This document shows positions 1 through 5,334 of a DNA stretch of 5,745 nt, piece after piece. The translations under genes and the position numbers were made by a program. Location: contig NZ_JOFH01000080.1 of NCBI RefSeq assembly GCF_000721235.1, positions 1-5,745 on the forward strand, in the 5' to 3' direction. Under the pieces are notes generated by a model. It was not told the origin of the DNA and did no database searches. It worked only from the letters and a program-made list of their open reading frames with translations. Source of the stretch: Streptomyces olivaceus (lineage in GTDB: Bacteria > Actinomycetota > Actinomycetes > Streptomycetales > Streptomycetaceae). Within the stretch, counting starts at the first letter, position 1. Each line of letters opens with the position of its first letter.

Positions 1-273
1 TGTCCATGTTGCAAGTCTCACAGCACGGTCAAGCCACCGACCTGTCCCGGTCTCCGATCCGCACGGGGCGGGCGATCACCAATTGAGACAACTTCTAAGT
101 AGATCGAGCCAAGTTGAGTGAGAAACGCCGTGCACCGCAGTCGGTCGGCGTGCATGGTGAGTGGTCCGGCCGCTACGTTGAGCGAACCGCGAATCCCCGC
201 TGGGGGGTATGCCTGTGCGGCCCGCAAGGCCGTCAAAGGCGTCAAAGATCATTTCGGACCCGAGGGGCAGCCC
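1..273. other. Upstream non-coding region of the first regulator
   Basis: I see no convincing gene here. A 75-codon minus-strand open frame (245-18) has no recognisable domain and no good ribosome site. The frame of the downstream regulator stays open back to 118, but the translated stretch before 274 looks unlike a conserved protein. A noticeably AT-richer patch at about 79-125 contains the inverted repeat CAACTT (89-94) / AAGTTG (111-116) and two TTGAG copies. It is followed by ACGCCG (125-130) / CGGCGT (146-151). This patch is the likeliest place for the promoter or operator of the regulator at 274, but I could not fit a clean -35/-10 pair to it. Confidence 0.4.
262..267 (+). promoter_or_regulatory. 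Ribosome binding site deciding the start at 274
   Basis: GAGGGG sits 6 bases before ATG 274. It supports this start over the in-frame codons further upstream (from 118), which have no comparable site. Confidence 0.6.
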
Positions 274-1662
274 ATGGCCCGTGAGCGAAACGTCGCCCTC
301 GCCGCACTCCTGCGCGAAGCGGGCTGGTCCCAGCCCCAAGCAGCCGCCGCCGTCGCTCGTGTCGCCGCGGAGAGCGGTGCTCGCGAATTGGAGGCCATCT
401 CGCGCTCGCACATTGCCATGTGGGTCCAGGGCACCAAGCCCAGCGGACGAGCGCCCCATATCCTGCGTGAGACGCTGTCCCGCAGGCTCAGCCGCCGCCT
501 CACCCTCGCTGACCTCGGGCTGGAAGACGGGCCGACAGGCTCGCCCGACAGCAGTTCCGACTGGAGCGTCGACCCTCTGACCGTGCTGGCCGAGCTGGGA
601 AGCGACGACCTGGACATGCACCGACGCAAGCTGCTGGCGACCGCCGCGTACTCGGCCGCCGGCCTCACACTGCCCGCGAGCGCGTGGTGGACAACCGCAC
701 CAGCCGCAGCAGCATCGCGCCCAGCAGTCTCCCCACGGCTGGTAACGCAGGCCGACATCGACGACATCCGCAACCTGACAGCCTTCTACTCCGCGCGGGA
801 CCAGCAGCGTGGCGGAGCCTCGGGGCGCTCGGCCCTGGCCGGCCACCTCCGCGACGAAGCGGTGCCACTGCTGGGCAGCAGATTCCGAACGGAACGGCAC
901 CGCCGGGACACATACTCGGCCGTGGCAGAGATGACCTACATCGCAGGCTGGATGGCGTTCGACGCATCGGAGCACCGCACCGCCCAGCGCTACCTCACCC
1001 TCGCCGCACGCATCGCGGCCGAAGCGGGAGACGGACCACTGGGCGGCCACATCCTGCGTGCCCTCGCCCACCAGGCAGTCGACCTCGGGCACCCACGAAG
1101 GGCCCTCGACCTGGCCGACGCCTCCATGGCCCACACCCACTACGGCCAGGCCAGCTCGCGCGAGAAGGCCCTGCTCTCCATCGTCCACGCCCGTGCCCTG
1201 GCCGCCGACGGCGACCGACCCGGCACCCTCGCGGCCATCAGCCGGGCGGAGCGGGATCTCGCCCGAGCCGACAACGAGGATGCCCCCGAGCGTGTGGGCT
1301 TCTTCCAGGAAGCCTCCCTTGCCCACGAGACCGCCTGCGCTCTGCGCGACCTGGGCAACCCCCTCGACGCGGAGATCCACTTCCAGCGCAGTGTCGCCAC
1401 CCGCCGCCGACAGCAATACGCCCGCACCCACAGCGTGACCCTCGGCTACCTGGGCGCCGTCCAGGTCCAGCAAGGACGTCTCGACGAGGCGTGCGGCACC
1501 TGGGCGCAAGCTCTCGACGCCATGGCCGGAGTCCAGTCTGGCCGCGCCCGCGACGTAATCGTCCGTATGCAGAGCGACCTGTCGCCCGTGAGGCAACGAG
1601 GGGGCCGTCACGTGGCCGCACTGGACCGCCGGGCGCGGGAGATGCTGCGCGCCATAGGCTGA
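274..1662 (+). CDS. HTH/TPR transcriptional regulator (NsdA-like, Streptomyces type)
   Basis: A 462-residue, probably cytoplasmic, putative DNA-binding regulator. Residues about 5-85 form an Ala-rich helical region (LREAGWSQPQAAAAVARVA, then SHIAMWVQGTKP) that matches the diverged helix-turn-helix N-terminus of NsdA-like actinomycete regulators. Residues about 117-140 are an RRKLL motif followed by a hydrophobic Ala/Leu stretch, resembling a Tat signal but far too internal to be one. From about 165 to 455 the protein is amphipathic alpha-helical with the spacing of tetratricopeptide repeats, the likely ligand- or partner-sensing part. I chose ATG 274 because GAGGGG (262-267) lies 6 bases upstream and the frame before it (open from 118) looks non-conserved. 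The TrmO-like gene follows after 72 bases on the same strand and may be co-transcribed. NsdA represses development and antibiotic production in Streptomyces; whether this paralogue does so cannot be read from sequence. Family assignment is by pattern, not alignment. Confidence 0.8.
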   Translation: MARERNVALAALLREAGWSQPQAAAAVARVAAESGARELEAISRSHIAMWVQGTKPSGRAPHILRETLSRRLSRRLTLADLGLEDGPTGSPDSSSDWSVDPLTVLAELGSDDLDMHRRKLLATAAYSAAGLTLPASAWWTTAPAAAASRPAVSPRLVTQADIDDIRNLTAFYSARDQQRGGASGRSALAGHLRDEAVPLLGSRFRTERHRRDTYSAVAEMTYIAGWMAFDASEHRTAQRYLTLAARIAAEAGDGPLGGHILRALAHQAVDLGHPRRALDLADASMAHTHYGQASSREKALLSIVHARALAADGDRPGTLAAISRAERDLARADNEDAPERVGFFQEASLAHETACALRDLGNPLDAEIHFQRSVATRRRQQYARTHSVTLGYLGAVQVQQGRLDEACGTWAQALDAMAGVQSGRARDVIVRMQSDLSPVRQRGGRHVAALDRRAREMLRAIG

Positions 1663-1713
1663 CCACAGGGCAGGTTCGCGGCTGCGGCCGGTGGCTGCTG
1701 AACACGCGACTCC

Positions 1714-1724
1714 AGGGGAGAGGA
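1714..1724 (+). promoter_or_regulatory. Ribosome binding site of the TrmO-like gene
   Basis: The purine run AGGGGAGAGGA ends 10 bases before ATG 1735. It is a strong site, so the methyltransferase can be translated independently even if it is co-transcribed with the regulator that ends 72 bases upstream. Confidence 0.6.
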
Positions 1725-1734
1725 ACGAGCGCCG

Positions 1735-2217
1735 ATGGCAACGTACGAGGTCGAATCGATCGCAACGGTCGTCGGGGGCCACACCCGCGTCCAAGACGAT
1801 TACCAGGGCGGGGTGGAATCGATCATCCGACTGAATGACGCCTTCCCACTCGAAACGCTGCAGGGCATCGAGGAGTTCTCCCACCTCACGGTGACCTGGC
1901 GCTTCCACCTGGCGCGTCCCGAAGACGTGCAGCTCCACGCGCGCAGCCCCAGGGGCAACCCGGTCTGGCCGGCGACCGGAACGTTCGTCCACCGCAACCA
2001 CCGGCGCCCCAACCAACTGGCGATCAGCTATCCGCGACTGCTCAAGACAGACGGCCGGGACCTCGTCGTCACCGATTTGGACGCTGTGGACGGCACCCCC
2101 GTCCTCGACGTAGCGCCGTACTTCGCGCAGATGGGGCCCCGAGGACCGGTGCATCAGCCAGCTTGGCCGGCCGAGATGCTTGCCACGTACTGGCTGGATG
2201 CCTCGGAGCGCCCGTAA
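1735..2217 (+). CDS. TrmO/TsaA-like (UPF0066) putative SAM-dependent methyltransferase
   Basis: A 160-residue protein with the TsaA/TrmO fold signature, in order: GIEEFSHL (44-51), the beta-strand TVTWRFHLARPE, SPRGN (71-75), TGTFVHRNHRRPNQLA (81-96), and LDAVDGTPVLDVAPY (115-129). In E. coli TrmO (YaeB, 235 residues) this domain binds S-adenosylmethionine and N6-methylates the t6A37 modification of a threonine tRNA. This protein is essentially the TsaA domain alone and lacks the C-terminal extension of E. coli TrmO. The usual R-S-P-x-RPNPIG segment reads RNHRRPNQLA, so the substrate may not be the classical tRNA. It lies just downstream of the HTH/TPR regulator, which may control it. I am confident of the family and unsure of the substrate. 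Confidence 0.85.
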   Translation: MATYEVESIATVVGGHTRVQDDYQGGVESIIRLNDAFPLETLQGIEEFSHLTVTWRFHLARPEDVQLHARSPRGNPVWPATGTFVHRNHRRPNQLAISYPRLLKTDGRDLVVTDLDAVDGTPVLDVAPYFAQMGPRGPVHQPAWPAEMLATYWLDASERP

Positions 2218-2237
2218 GCTGGCCGAACGCAGTGACG

Positions 2238-2261
2238 CGTTGCTCGCAAAAGCGCTCAACG
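2238..2261 (+). terminator. Possible hairpin terminator after the TrmO-like gene
   Basis: About 20 bases after the TAA at 2217, CGTTG and CGC pair with GCG and CAACG around an AAAA tetraloop, with a symmetrical 2x2 CT/CT internal mismatch. No T-run follows, so as an intrinsic terminator it is only suggestive, though many actinomycete terminators lack the U-tract. Confidence 0.3.
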
Positions 2262-2328
2262 GCGCCTGCCCACGGTTATGCGGAAGGTGCAGCAAGTAGT
2301 CCGGCAGCCCTTGTTGGCAACTCATTAG

Positions 2329-2514
2329 CAAGACAGGGCCTCGGCGATCCCCCGGTCCCGAAGTGTCATCTCGTTCGGGATAACGCAAGGTTCCGTACTG
2401 CGTCGTCAGTTGCTGAAGGAATGGGGCGCTCTGGACCTGGCCGAGGCGGTGCCGACGCCGGTAGACGAGTCCGCCGCGATTGTGCGAGGCTCGTCGCAAT
2501 GGTCGGGTCACTAG
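2329..2514 (+). pseudogene. Coding-like 3' remnant of an unrecognised gene
   Basis: The frame ending in TAG 2512-2514 is open from 2329, after the in-frame TAG at 2326-2328. From about 2380 onward it has protein-like texture: codons favour G/C at third positions and the translation includes GSVLRRQLLKEWGALDLAEA and, near the C-terminus, VRGSSQWSGH. There is no ATG or GTG near the start of this segment and no ribosome site, so it looks like the tail of a gene whose 5' part was lost, perhaps during rearrangement. I do not recognise the family. It could also be a chance open frame. It ends tail-to-tail with the DUF6415-like gene at the shared CTAG (2511-2514). Confidence 0.3.
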
Positions 2515-2846
2515 CCGATCACCTCAACCTCACGCAGCTCGTGCACGTGGCGGGCCAGGTGAGCGACGTGGATTGCGCCAGCAAGCGGCGCCGTGCCCAT
2601 TTGGAAGTTCAGGGTGTCCTCTGCTCGCTCGGCAGCTTGGACGAGCCTGTACCAGTCGCGGGACCCTTGCGGCTTGGCATCGGCCCGGCGTTGCACGAGC
2701 AGCACGAGCCGCTCGATCTCCGGCCGTAGCGCCCTGTCGAGCTCTTCGAGCCGGGTCATGGGCGGCAGAATGCCGGTAGCGCCGAGCGCCTCGGCGATTA
2801 GGTGAGAAACCTGGTCCGCGTCGATGTGCTGCTGCGTCGTGCGCAT
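2511..2846 (-). CDS. DUF6415-like small protein
   Basis: A 111-residue soluble, largely alpha-helical protein beginning MRTTQQHIDADQVSHLI. The pattern of an N-terminal helix, then ELDRALRPEIERLVLLVQ, RRADAKPQGSRDWYRLVQAA and a C-terminal HVAHLARHVHEL helix matches the streptomycete family annotated as DUF6415, of unknown function and often labelled as linked to natural-product biosynthesis. The frame continues upstream to 3062, but that part is the shadow of the preceding gene. The start at 2846 is fixed by the TGATG overlap, where the stop TGA (2848-2846) of the zinc-ribbon-like gene shares a base with this ATG (2846-2844), so translation is probably coupled. A GTG one codon earlier is an alternative. 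It is last in the minus-strand run. The family call rests on recalled pattern and would need a profile search. Confidence 0.65.
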   Translation of the reverse strand: MRTTQQHIDADQVSHLIAEALGATGILPPMTRLEELDRALRPEIERLVLLVQRRADAKPQGSRDWYRLVQAAERAEDTLNFQMGTAPLAGAIHVAHLARHVHELREVEVIG

Positions 2847-3040
2847 CACGCCGCCGTCACCCTTGTGTGGCAGCCGCACGAAACGACCGTCCACACACGG
2901 GTTCCAGCCGTCAATTGAACACGTCCGACTGCGGCCAGTTCTCGCGCCACGGCGCCGCAGTACCAGCACGCGCGGCCGTGGAGCCGCGCAATGCTCACTG
3001 GGCCGTCGACCCGCAGCAACTTGCCGGCGCACTTCTTCAT
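2846..3040 (-). CDS. Small Cys-rich zinc-ribbon-like protein
   Basis: A 64-residue protein with Cys 4, 25, 28, 55 and 57 and His 21 and 58. The core ARLHGRACWYCGAV (18-31) and VWTVVSCGCH (49-58) give a CxxC knuckle plus a CxCH pair, consistent with one bound zinc. Small proteins with the signature LHGRxCWxCGA are frequent in Streptomyces beside XRE/TPR regulators and DUF6415-type genes; their function is unknown. The ATG at 3040 has GGAG at 3050-3047, 6 bases upstream, in good position. It overlaps the next gene by one base (TGATG). It is separated from the XRE regulator by 85 bases containing the large palindrome, so its expression may depend on read-through or on a separate weak promoter that I could not identify. 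Confidence 0.7.
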   Translation of the reverse strand: MKKCAGKLLRVDGPVSIARLHGRACWYCGAVARELAAVGRVQLTAGTRVWTVVSCGCHTRVTAA

Positions 3041-3098
3041 CCCAGTCTCCGGTCTGCCTCATCTATGTGGACAGACAGAGCATGGGCCGTTAGAAGGG

Positions 3099-3129
3099 CT
3101 GAAAGGGATACACCGTGTATCCCTTTCAG
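3099..3129 (-). terminator. Perfect 15-bp-arm palindrome: terminator or attenuator after the XRE regulator
   Basis: CTGAAAGGGATACAC (3099-3113) and GTGTATCCCTTTCAG (3115-3129) are exact inverted copies around a single central base. As RNA this gives about 13 pairs with a five-base loop. On the minus strand it begins at the last sense base of the XRE regulator and includes its TGA (3128-3126), the usual position of an intrinsic terminator. The sequence that follows on the minus strand (CCCTTCTAACGG) is only weakly T-rich. It may separate the regulator from the zinc-ribbon/DUF6415 pair, act as an attenuator, protect the mRNA 3' end, or be a dyad operator for a regulator. Confidence 0.65.
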
Positions 3130-4307
3130 ACTGCGCCGATCCACTCGGTGAAACTCGTCAGTGATTCAGCGTCCGCTCGCTTCAGTCGACGGATCGTCGC
3201 AGCAGCCTCGCGAGCCCATGGATGTTCCCGCGTGTGCTGGGGGGCGATGAACCGGGCGACCTTCAGCGATTCGAAGGCGTTGTCCGGGCGGCCGGCCCAC
3301 ACTTGCGCGCGCGCAAGCTCGATCCAGAAACCGGATTGCCGCTCCTCGGGCAGTCTGTCGGGCGGCGTCCACTCGTCGGCGATGTCGAGAGCCCGCTGCA
3401 GGTGCTCTTGCCCGAGGCTGACAGCTACAGAGACTTCGTGCGCGCGAACTGAGTCCGGGCCGAACTGCGTGCCATCGTAAGCGGCTTCCGGCACTGCGTC
3501 GCCGAGCGTCCGGGCCTCGTCGAGGTGGAGGTTAACGGCGTCCATGTCACCGCTGCGGCCAGCGATGACGGCGGCACGCATGTGCAAAGCGCCGCGGGCA
3601 GCGGTTGACACCGTGCCGAGCGGGCTCGGACAGGCGTCGATGGCCTGCTCTAACGCGCGTAACCCTTGAGCGTGGGCGCGGGCAGCGAAGAATGTCTCGG
3701 TGCGCACGTAGGCTGCAGTGGCTTGCGCGATGTGGCTCTCGGTCTGATCGGCCGCCCACCGCATTAGTTCCACCAGTCGCGCGGACAGGTCGAGGGCACC
3801 GAACTTGTACGCCACGGCGTCTGCGGAACGAGCAGCGGCGGCAAGGATGTGCGCGGCGCGGAGCTGCTCGGCACCGCTCGTGTGGTGGAGCGCCGTGAGC
3901 GACTCGGTGAGCAGGCGGGGAGCGTGCTCGGCGATGCGGGCGTACTGAGTGGCGAGACGCCACTTCACGAGCTCGCCGACGTCCTCGCCGAGTTCATAGA
4001 GCGGGCGTGGTGCGGTGTCGGCAGGAATGTCGTACGCGGCGATGGCCATGGAGATGTCGGGCAGGGCAGCGTGCACACGGCTGTCGGTGCGGGTGCTGTC
4101 AGCGACTATGCGGCTCGGGTCGACGTTGAGTGCTGCGGCGATCGAGTCGAGGGTGTCGTCGCTGGGCGAGCGGGCACCTCGCTCGATTCCCTTCACAGTG
4201 GCGAGGGAGACGTAGGCGGCACGGGCGAGGTCGGCCTGAGTCATCCGGCGCGCACGGCGGATGGTCGCGATGCGCTGGCCTACCTCACGCCTACTGGCGA
4301 TTGGCAT
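3126..4307 (-). CDS. XRE-family HTH regulator with TPR-like C-terminal domain
   Basis: A 393-residue transcriptional regulator. Residues 9-65 are a clear Cro/C1-type helix-turn-helix (VGQRIATIRRARRMTQADLA, then AYVSLATVKGIERGARSPS and LDSIAAALNVDP), expected to bind operator DNA. Residues about 105-385 are helical TPR-like repeats rich in Ala, Leu and Glu, ending in RLKRADAESLTSFTEWIGAV, the typical streptomycete architecture for ligand-responsive regulators. Two starts compete: ATG 4307 gives MPIASRREVG, and ATG 4334 adds nine residues. Neither has a ribosome site. TACGGT (4319-4314) six bases before 4307 would allow a leaderless start there, so I prefer 4307. The HAD-like gene ends 28 bases before the longer start, and co-transcription is likely. 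The palindrome overlaps its stop codon. Confidence 0.85.
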   Translation of the reverse strand: MPIASRREVGQRIATIRRARRMTQADLARAAYVSLATVKGIERGARSPSDDTLDSIAAALNVDPSRIVADSTRTDSRVHAALPDISMAIAAYDIPADTAPRPLYELGEDVGELVKWRLATQYARIAEHAPRLLTESLTALHHTSGAEQLRAAHILAAAARSADAVAYKFGALDLSARLVELMRWAADQTESHIAQATAAYVRTETFFAARAHAQGLRALEQAIDACPSPLGTVSTAARGALHMRAAVIAGRSGDMDAVNLHLDEARTLGDAVPEAAYDGTQFGPDSVRAHEVSVAVSLGQEHLQRALDIADEWTPPDRLPEERQSGFWIELARAQVWAGRPDNAFESLKVARFIAPQHTREHPWAREAAATIRRLKRADAESLTSFTEWIGAV

Positions 4308-4313
4308 ATACGC

Positions 4314-4319
4314 ACCGTA
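4314..4319 (-). promoter_or_regulatory. Possible -10 for a leaderless XRE-regulator transcript
   Basis: Read on the minus strand, TACGGT fits the TANNNT pattern and lies six bases before ATG 4307, which has no Shine-Dalgarno sequence. TTCACA lies further upstream but 23 bases away, too far for a standard -35. Support is positional only. Confidence 0.25.
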
Positions 4320-4362
4320 GCTCGTTGCATGCATCTACGAGATGTGAACGGGTCTGCAGCTG

Positions 4363-5004
4363 CTACGCAGTGAGGAGGGGCGGCAAAGCGGCGAGCGTGC
4401 TGATCCTCCAGTCGGCGACTTCGGTCACCTCCGGGCTGTCGGCCCAGAGGTGACCCCACGGGCCTCGTCGAAGGTGCGCCGTGCGGAGCCCGGCAGCGGC
4501 GGCTGGGGTGACGTCGTTGGCAGGATGATCACCGACGTACACGGTCTCGGCGGGTGCCGCCTGCGCCGCCTCGACCACCTTGCGGAAGAACTCCGGGGCA
4601 GGCTTGGCCACACCCCACTCCCCGGAGGTGACGACCAGGTCAGCGGGAAGGTCCAGGGCGCGCAGCAGTTCAGCCGCGCGGGTGGTTTGGTTCCCGGCGA
4701 TGATGACGCGCATACCCAGGGCCCGTAGTTCGGTGAGCGCGGGGCGTACGTCGTCGTAAAGGTCGCTCTCGTCGAGGTCCTCGCCGCGGCCAGCCGCATC
4801 ACGGGCCGCATACTCGGTGGCGAGGTCAATGCCGGGCTGAATGAGACGCAGGGCATCCGCGTTGTCACGTCCCTGAGCGACGACCGCGCCGACGAGTGCG
4901 GACACGGTGTGCCGGGGGACGCTGAGCCAGTCGGCCCACGCTGCCCAGTAACGGTCGTCTCGTACGATCGTCTCACCGACATCGAAAATCACTGCGCGAA
5001 TCAT
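4363..5004 (-). CDS. HAD-like hydrolase, atypical motif residues
   Basis: A 213-residue haloacid-dehalogenase superfamily protein, probably cytosolic. Motif I is FDVGETIV with nucleophile Asp8; motif III is GVAKPAPEFF with Lys134; motif IV is VYVGDHPANDV (155-165) with Asp159 and Asp164. The helical cap insert spans about 15-85, as in subclass I (HAD-IA). Position +2 after the nucleophile is Gly10 where phosphatases usually have a catalytic Asp, and motif II reads IIAGNQ (101-106), with Gly104 where Ser or Thr is typical. Activity may therefore be altered; substrate unknown. The frame is open to 5265, but residues upstream of 5004 look non-conserved, and the standard HAD beginning MIRAVIFDVGET fixes ATG 5004. 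No ribosome site precedes it; a -10-like GATACT suggests leaderless translation. It heads the minus-strand group and is followed by the XRE regulator. Confidence 0.85.
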   Translation of the reverse strand: MIRAVIFDVGETIVRDDRYWAAWADWLSVPRHTVSALVGAVVAQGRDNADALRLIQPGIDLATEYAARDAAGRGEDLDESDLYDDVRPALTELRALGMRVIIAGNQTTRAAELLRALDLPADLVVTSGEWGVAKPAPEFFRKVVEAAQAAPAETVYVGDHPANDVTPAAAAGLRTAHLRRGPWGHLWADSPEVTEVADWRISTLAALPPLLTA

Positions 5005-5012
5005 GCGGGCAG

Positions 5013-5018
5013 AGTATC
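5013..5018 (-). promoter_or_regulatory. Possible -10 of a leaderless HAD-operon promoter
   Basis: On the minus strand GATACT ends eight bases before ATG 5004, placing a transcription start at or next to the start codon. No convincing -35 is seen 16-18 bases further up. The absence of a Shine-Dalgarno sequence before 5004 agrees with a leaderless message. Confidence 0.3.
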
Positions 5019-5118
5019 GGTCGTCCCCGCACCCGCTGGTGGTAGCGCGCTTCAGAGGGGCAGACCCGGCCCCATCTGACTGATGGGTCGCCGTGGTGTC
5101 GCCCAGCAACCAGGTGGT

Positions 5119-5157
5119 TCTCGACAAGCACTGCTCGCCGTCGAGTGGCAGTCGAGA
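5119..5157. repeat. Three GTCGAG-type repeats, two in direct orientation 11 bp apart
   Basis: TCTCGAC (5119-5125) is inverted relative to GTCGAG (5140-5145) and GTCGAGA (5151-5157). The two direct copies are one helical turn apart, and the outer pair makes a 7-bp dyad. This spacing fits cooperative protein binding, but the motif is short and G/C-rich, so chance is possible. Confidence 0.3.
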
Positions 5158-5203
5158 GCCGCTGCTGCAGCTATTCAGCCCGAGCGGAACATAGCCGACG
5201 ATT

Positions 5204-5222
5204 GCCGGTTGGGCAAACCGGC
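5204..5222. repeat. 7-bp inverted repeat with 5-base spacer upstream of the excisionase gene
   Basis: GCCGGTT and AACCGGC flank GGGCA. It could be an operator or a short hairpin. It lies 112 bases before the excisionase start, so it is not a terminator of any gene visible here. Confidence 0.35.
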
Positions 5223-5319
5223 GACGCTGCGGAGTATTGATCCACGGCCCGGGTCGGTGAGACACCGGATCACGGGTGTGCCTTTCGAGGTGCCGTGTGC
5301 GGTTGCGGGCAGAGACGAC

Positions 5320-5326
5320 GGAGGAG
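5320..5326 (+). promoter_or_regulatory. Strong ribosome binding site deciding the GTG start at 5335
   Basis: GGAGGAG ends eight bases before GTG 5335. The TTG at 5329 is only two bases away and ATG 5356 is 29 bases away, so GTG 5335 is the best start. Confidence 0.7.
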
Positions 5327-5334
5327 ACTTGCGA

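Larger units (their letters stand above)
5005..5334. other. Divergent intergenic region between HAD operon and excisionase gene
   Basis: These 330 bases separate oppositely oriented transcription units. Open frames crossing them (plus strand from 5083, minus strand to 5265) have no recognisable domain. I see several dyads: TCTCGAC (5119-5125) against GTCGAGA (5151-5157), with a further GTCGAG at 5140-5145, exactly 11 bases before the one at 5151; GCCGGTT (5204-5210) / AACCGGC (5216-5222); and ACACC (5262-5266) / GGTGT (5275-5279). The density of symmetric elements suggests regulator or recombination-directionality-factor binding sites, and it must carry promoters for both sides. No tRNA-like fold was found. 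Confidence 0.4.

Noticed and set aside
118..273. N-terminal extension of the first regulator
   Set aside because: The frame is open, but the translation before 274 does not look conserved and the strong GAGGGG site precedes 274.
1752..1825. Direct repeat GAATCGATC within the TrmO-like gene
   Set aside because: Both copies encode part of the peptide VESI in frame, so coding coincidence is enough to explain them.
684..1838. 384-codon plus-strand frame rich in Arg, Pro and Gly
   Set aside because: Out-of-frame shadow of the regulator at 274-1662; low-complexity composition and no ribosome site.
76..2511. 811-codon open frame on the minus strand
   Set aside because: It is antisense to the HTH/TPR regulator and the TrmO-like gene; its translation is Gly/Val/Arg-rich without domains, a typical high-GC shadow frame.
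2163..2729. 188-codon plus-strand frame starting inside the TrmO-like gene
   Set aside because: It overlaps the 3' end of the TrmO-like gene and runs antisense through the DUF6415-like gene; no recognisable domain.
2847..3062. 72-residue N-terminal extension of the DUF6415-like protein
   Set aside because: It is the alternate frame of the zinc-ribbon-like gene; the TGATG junction sets the true start at 2846.
5005..5265. 87-residue N-terminal extension of the HAD protein
   Set aside because: The sequence lacks any domain character, and the canonical HAD beginning MIRAVIFDVGET starts at 5004.
5083..5334. 84-residue N-terminal extension of the excisionase-like protein from ATG 5083
   Set aside because: No conserved character; the GGAGGAG eight bases before GTG 5335 marks the real start, and family members are about 60-70 residues long.
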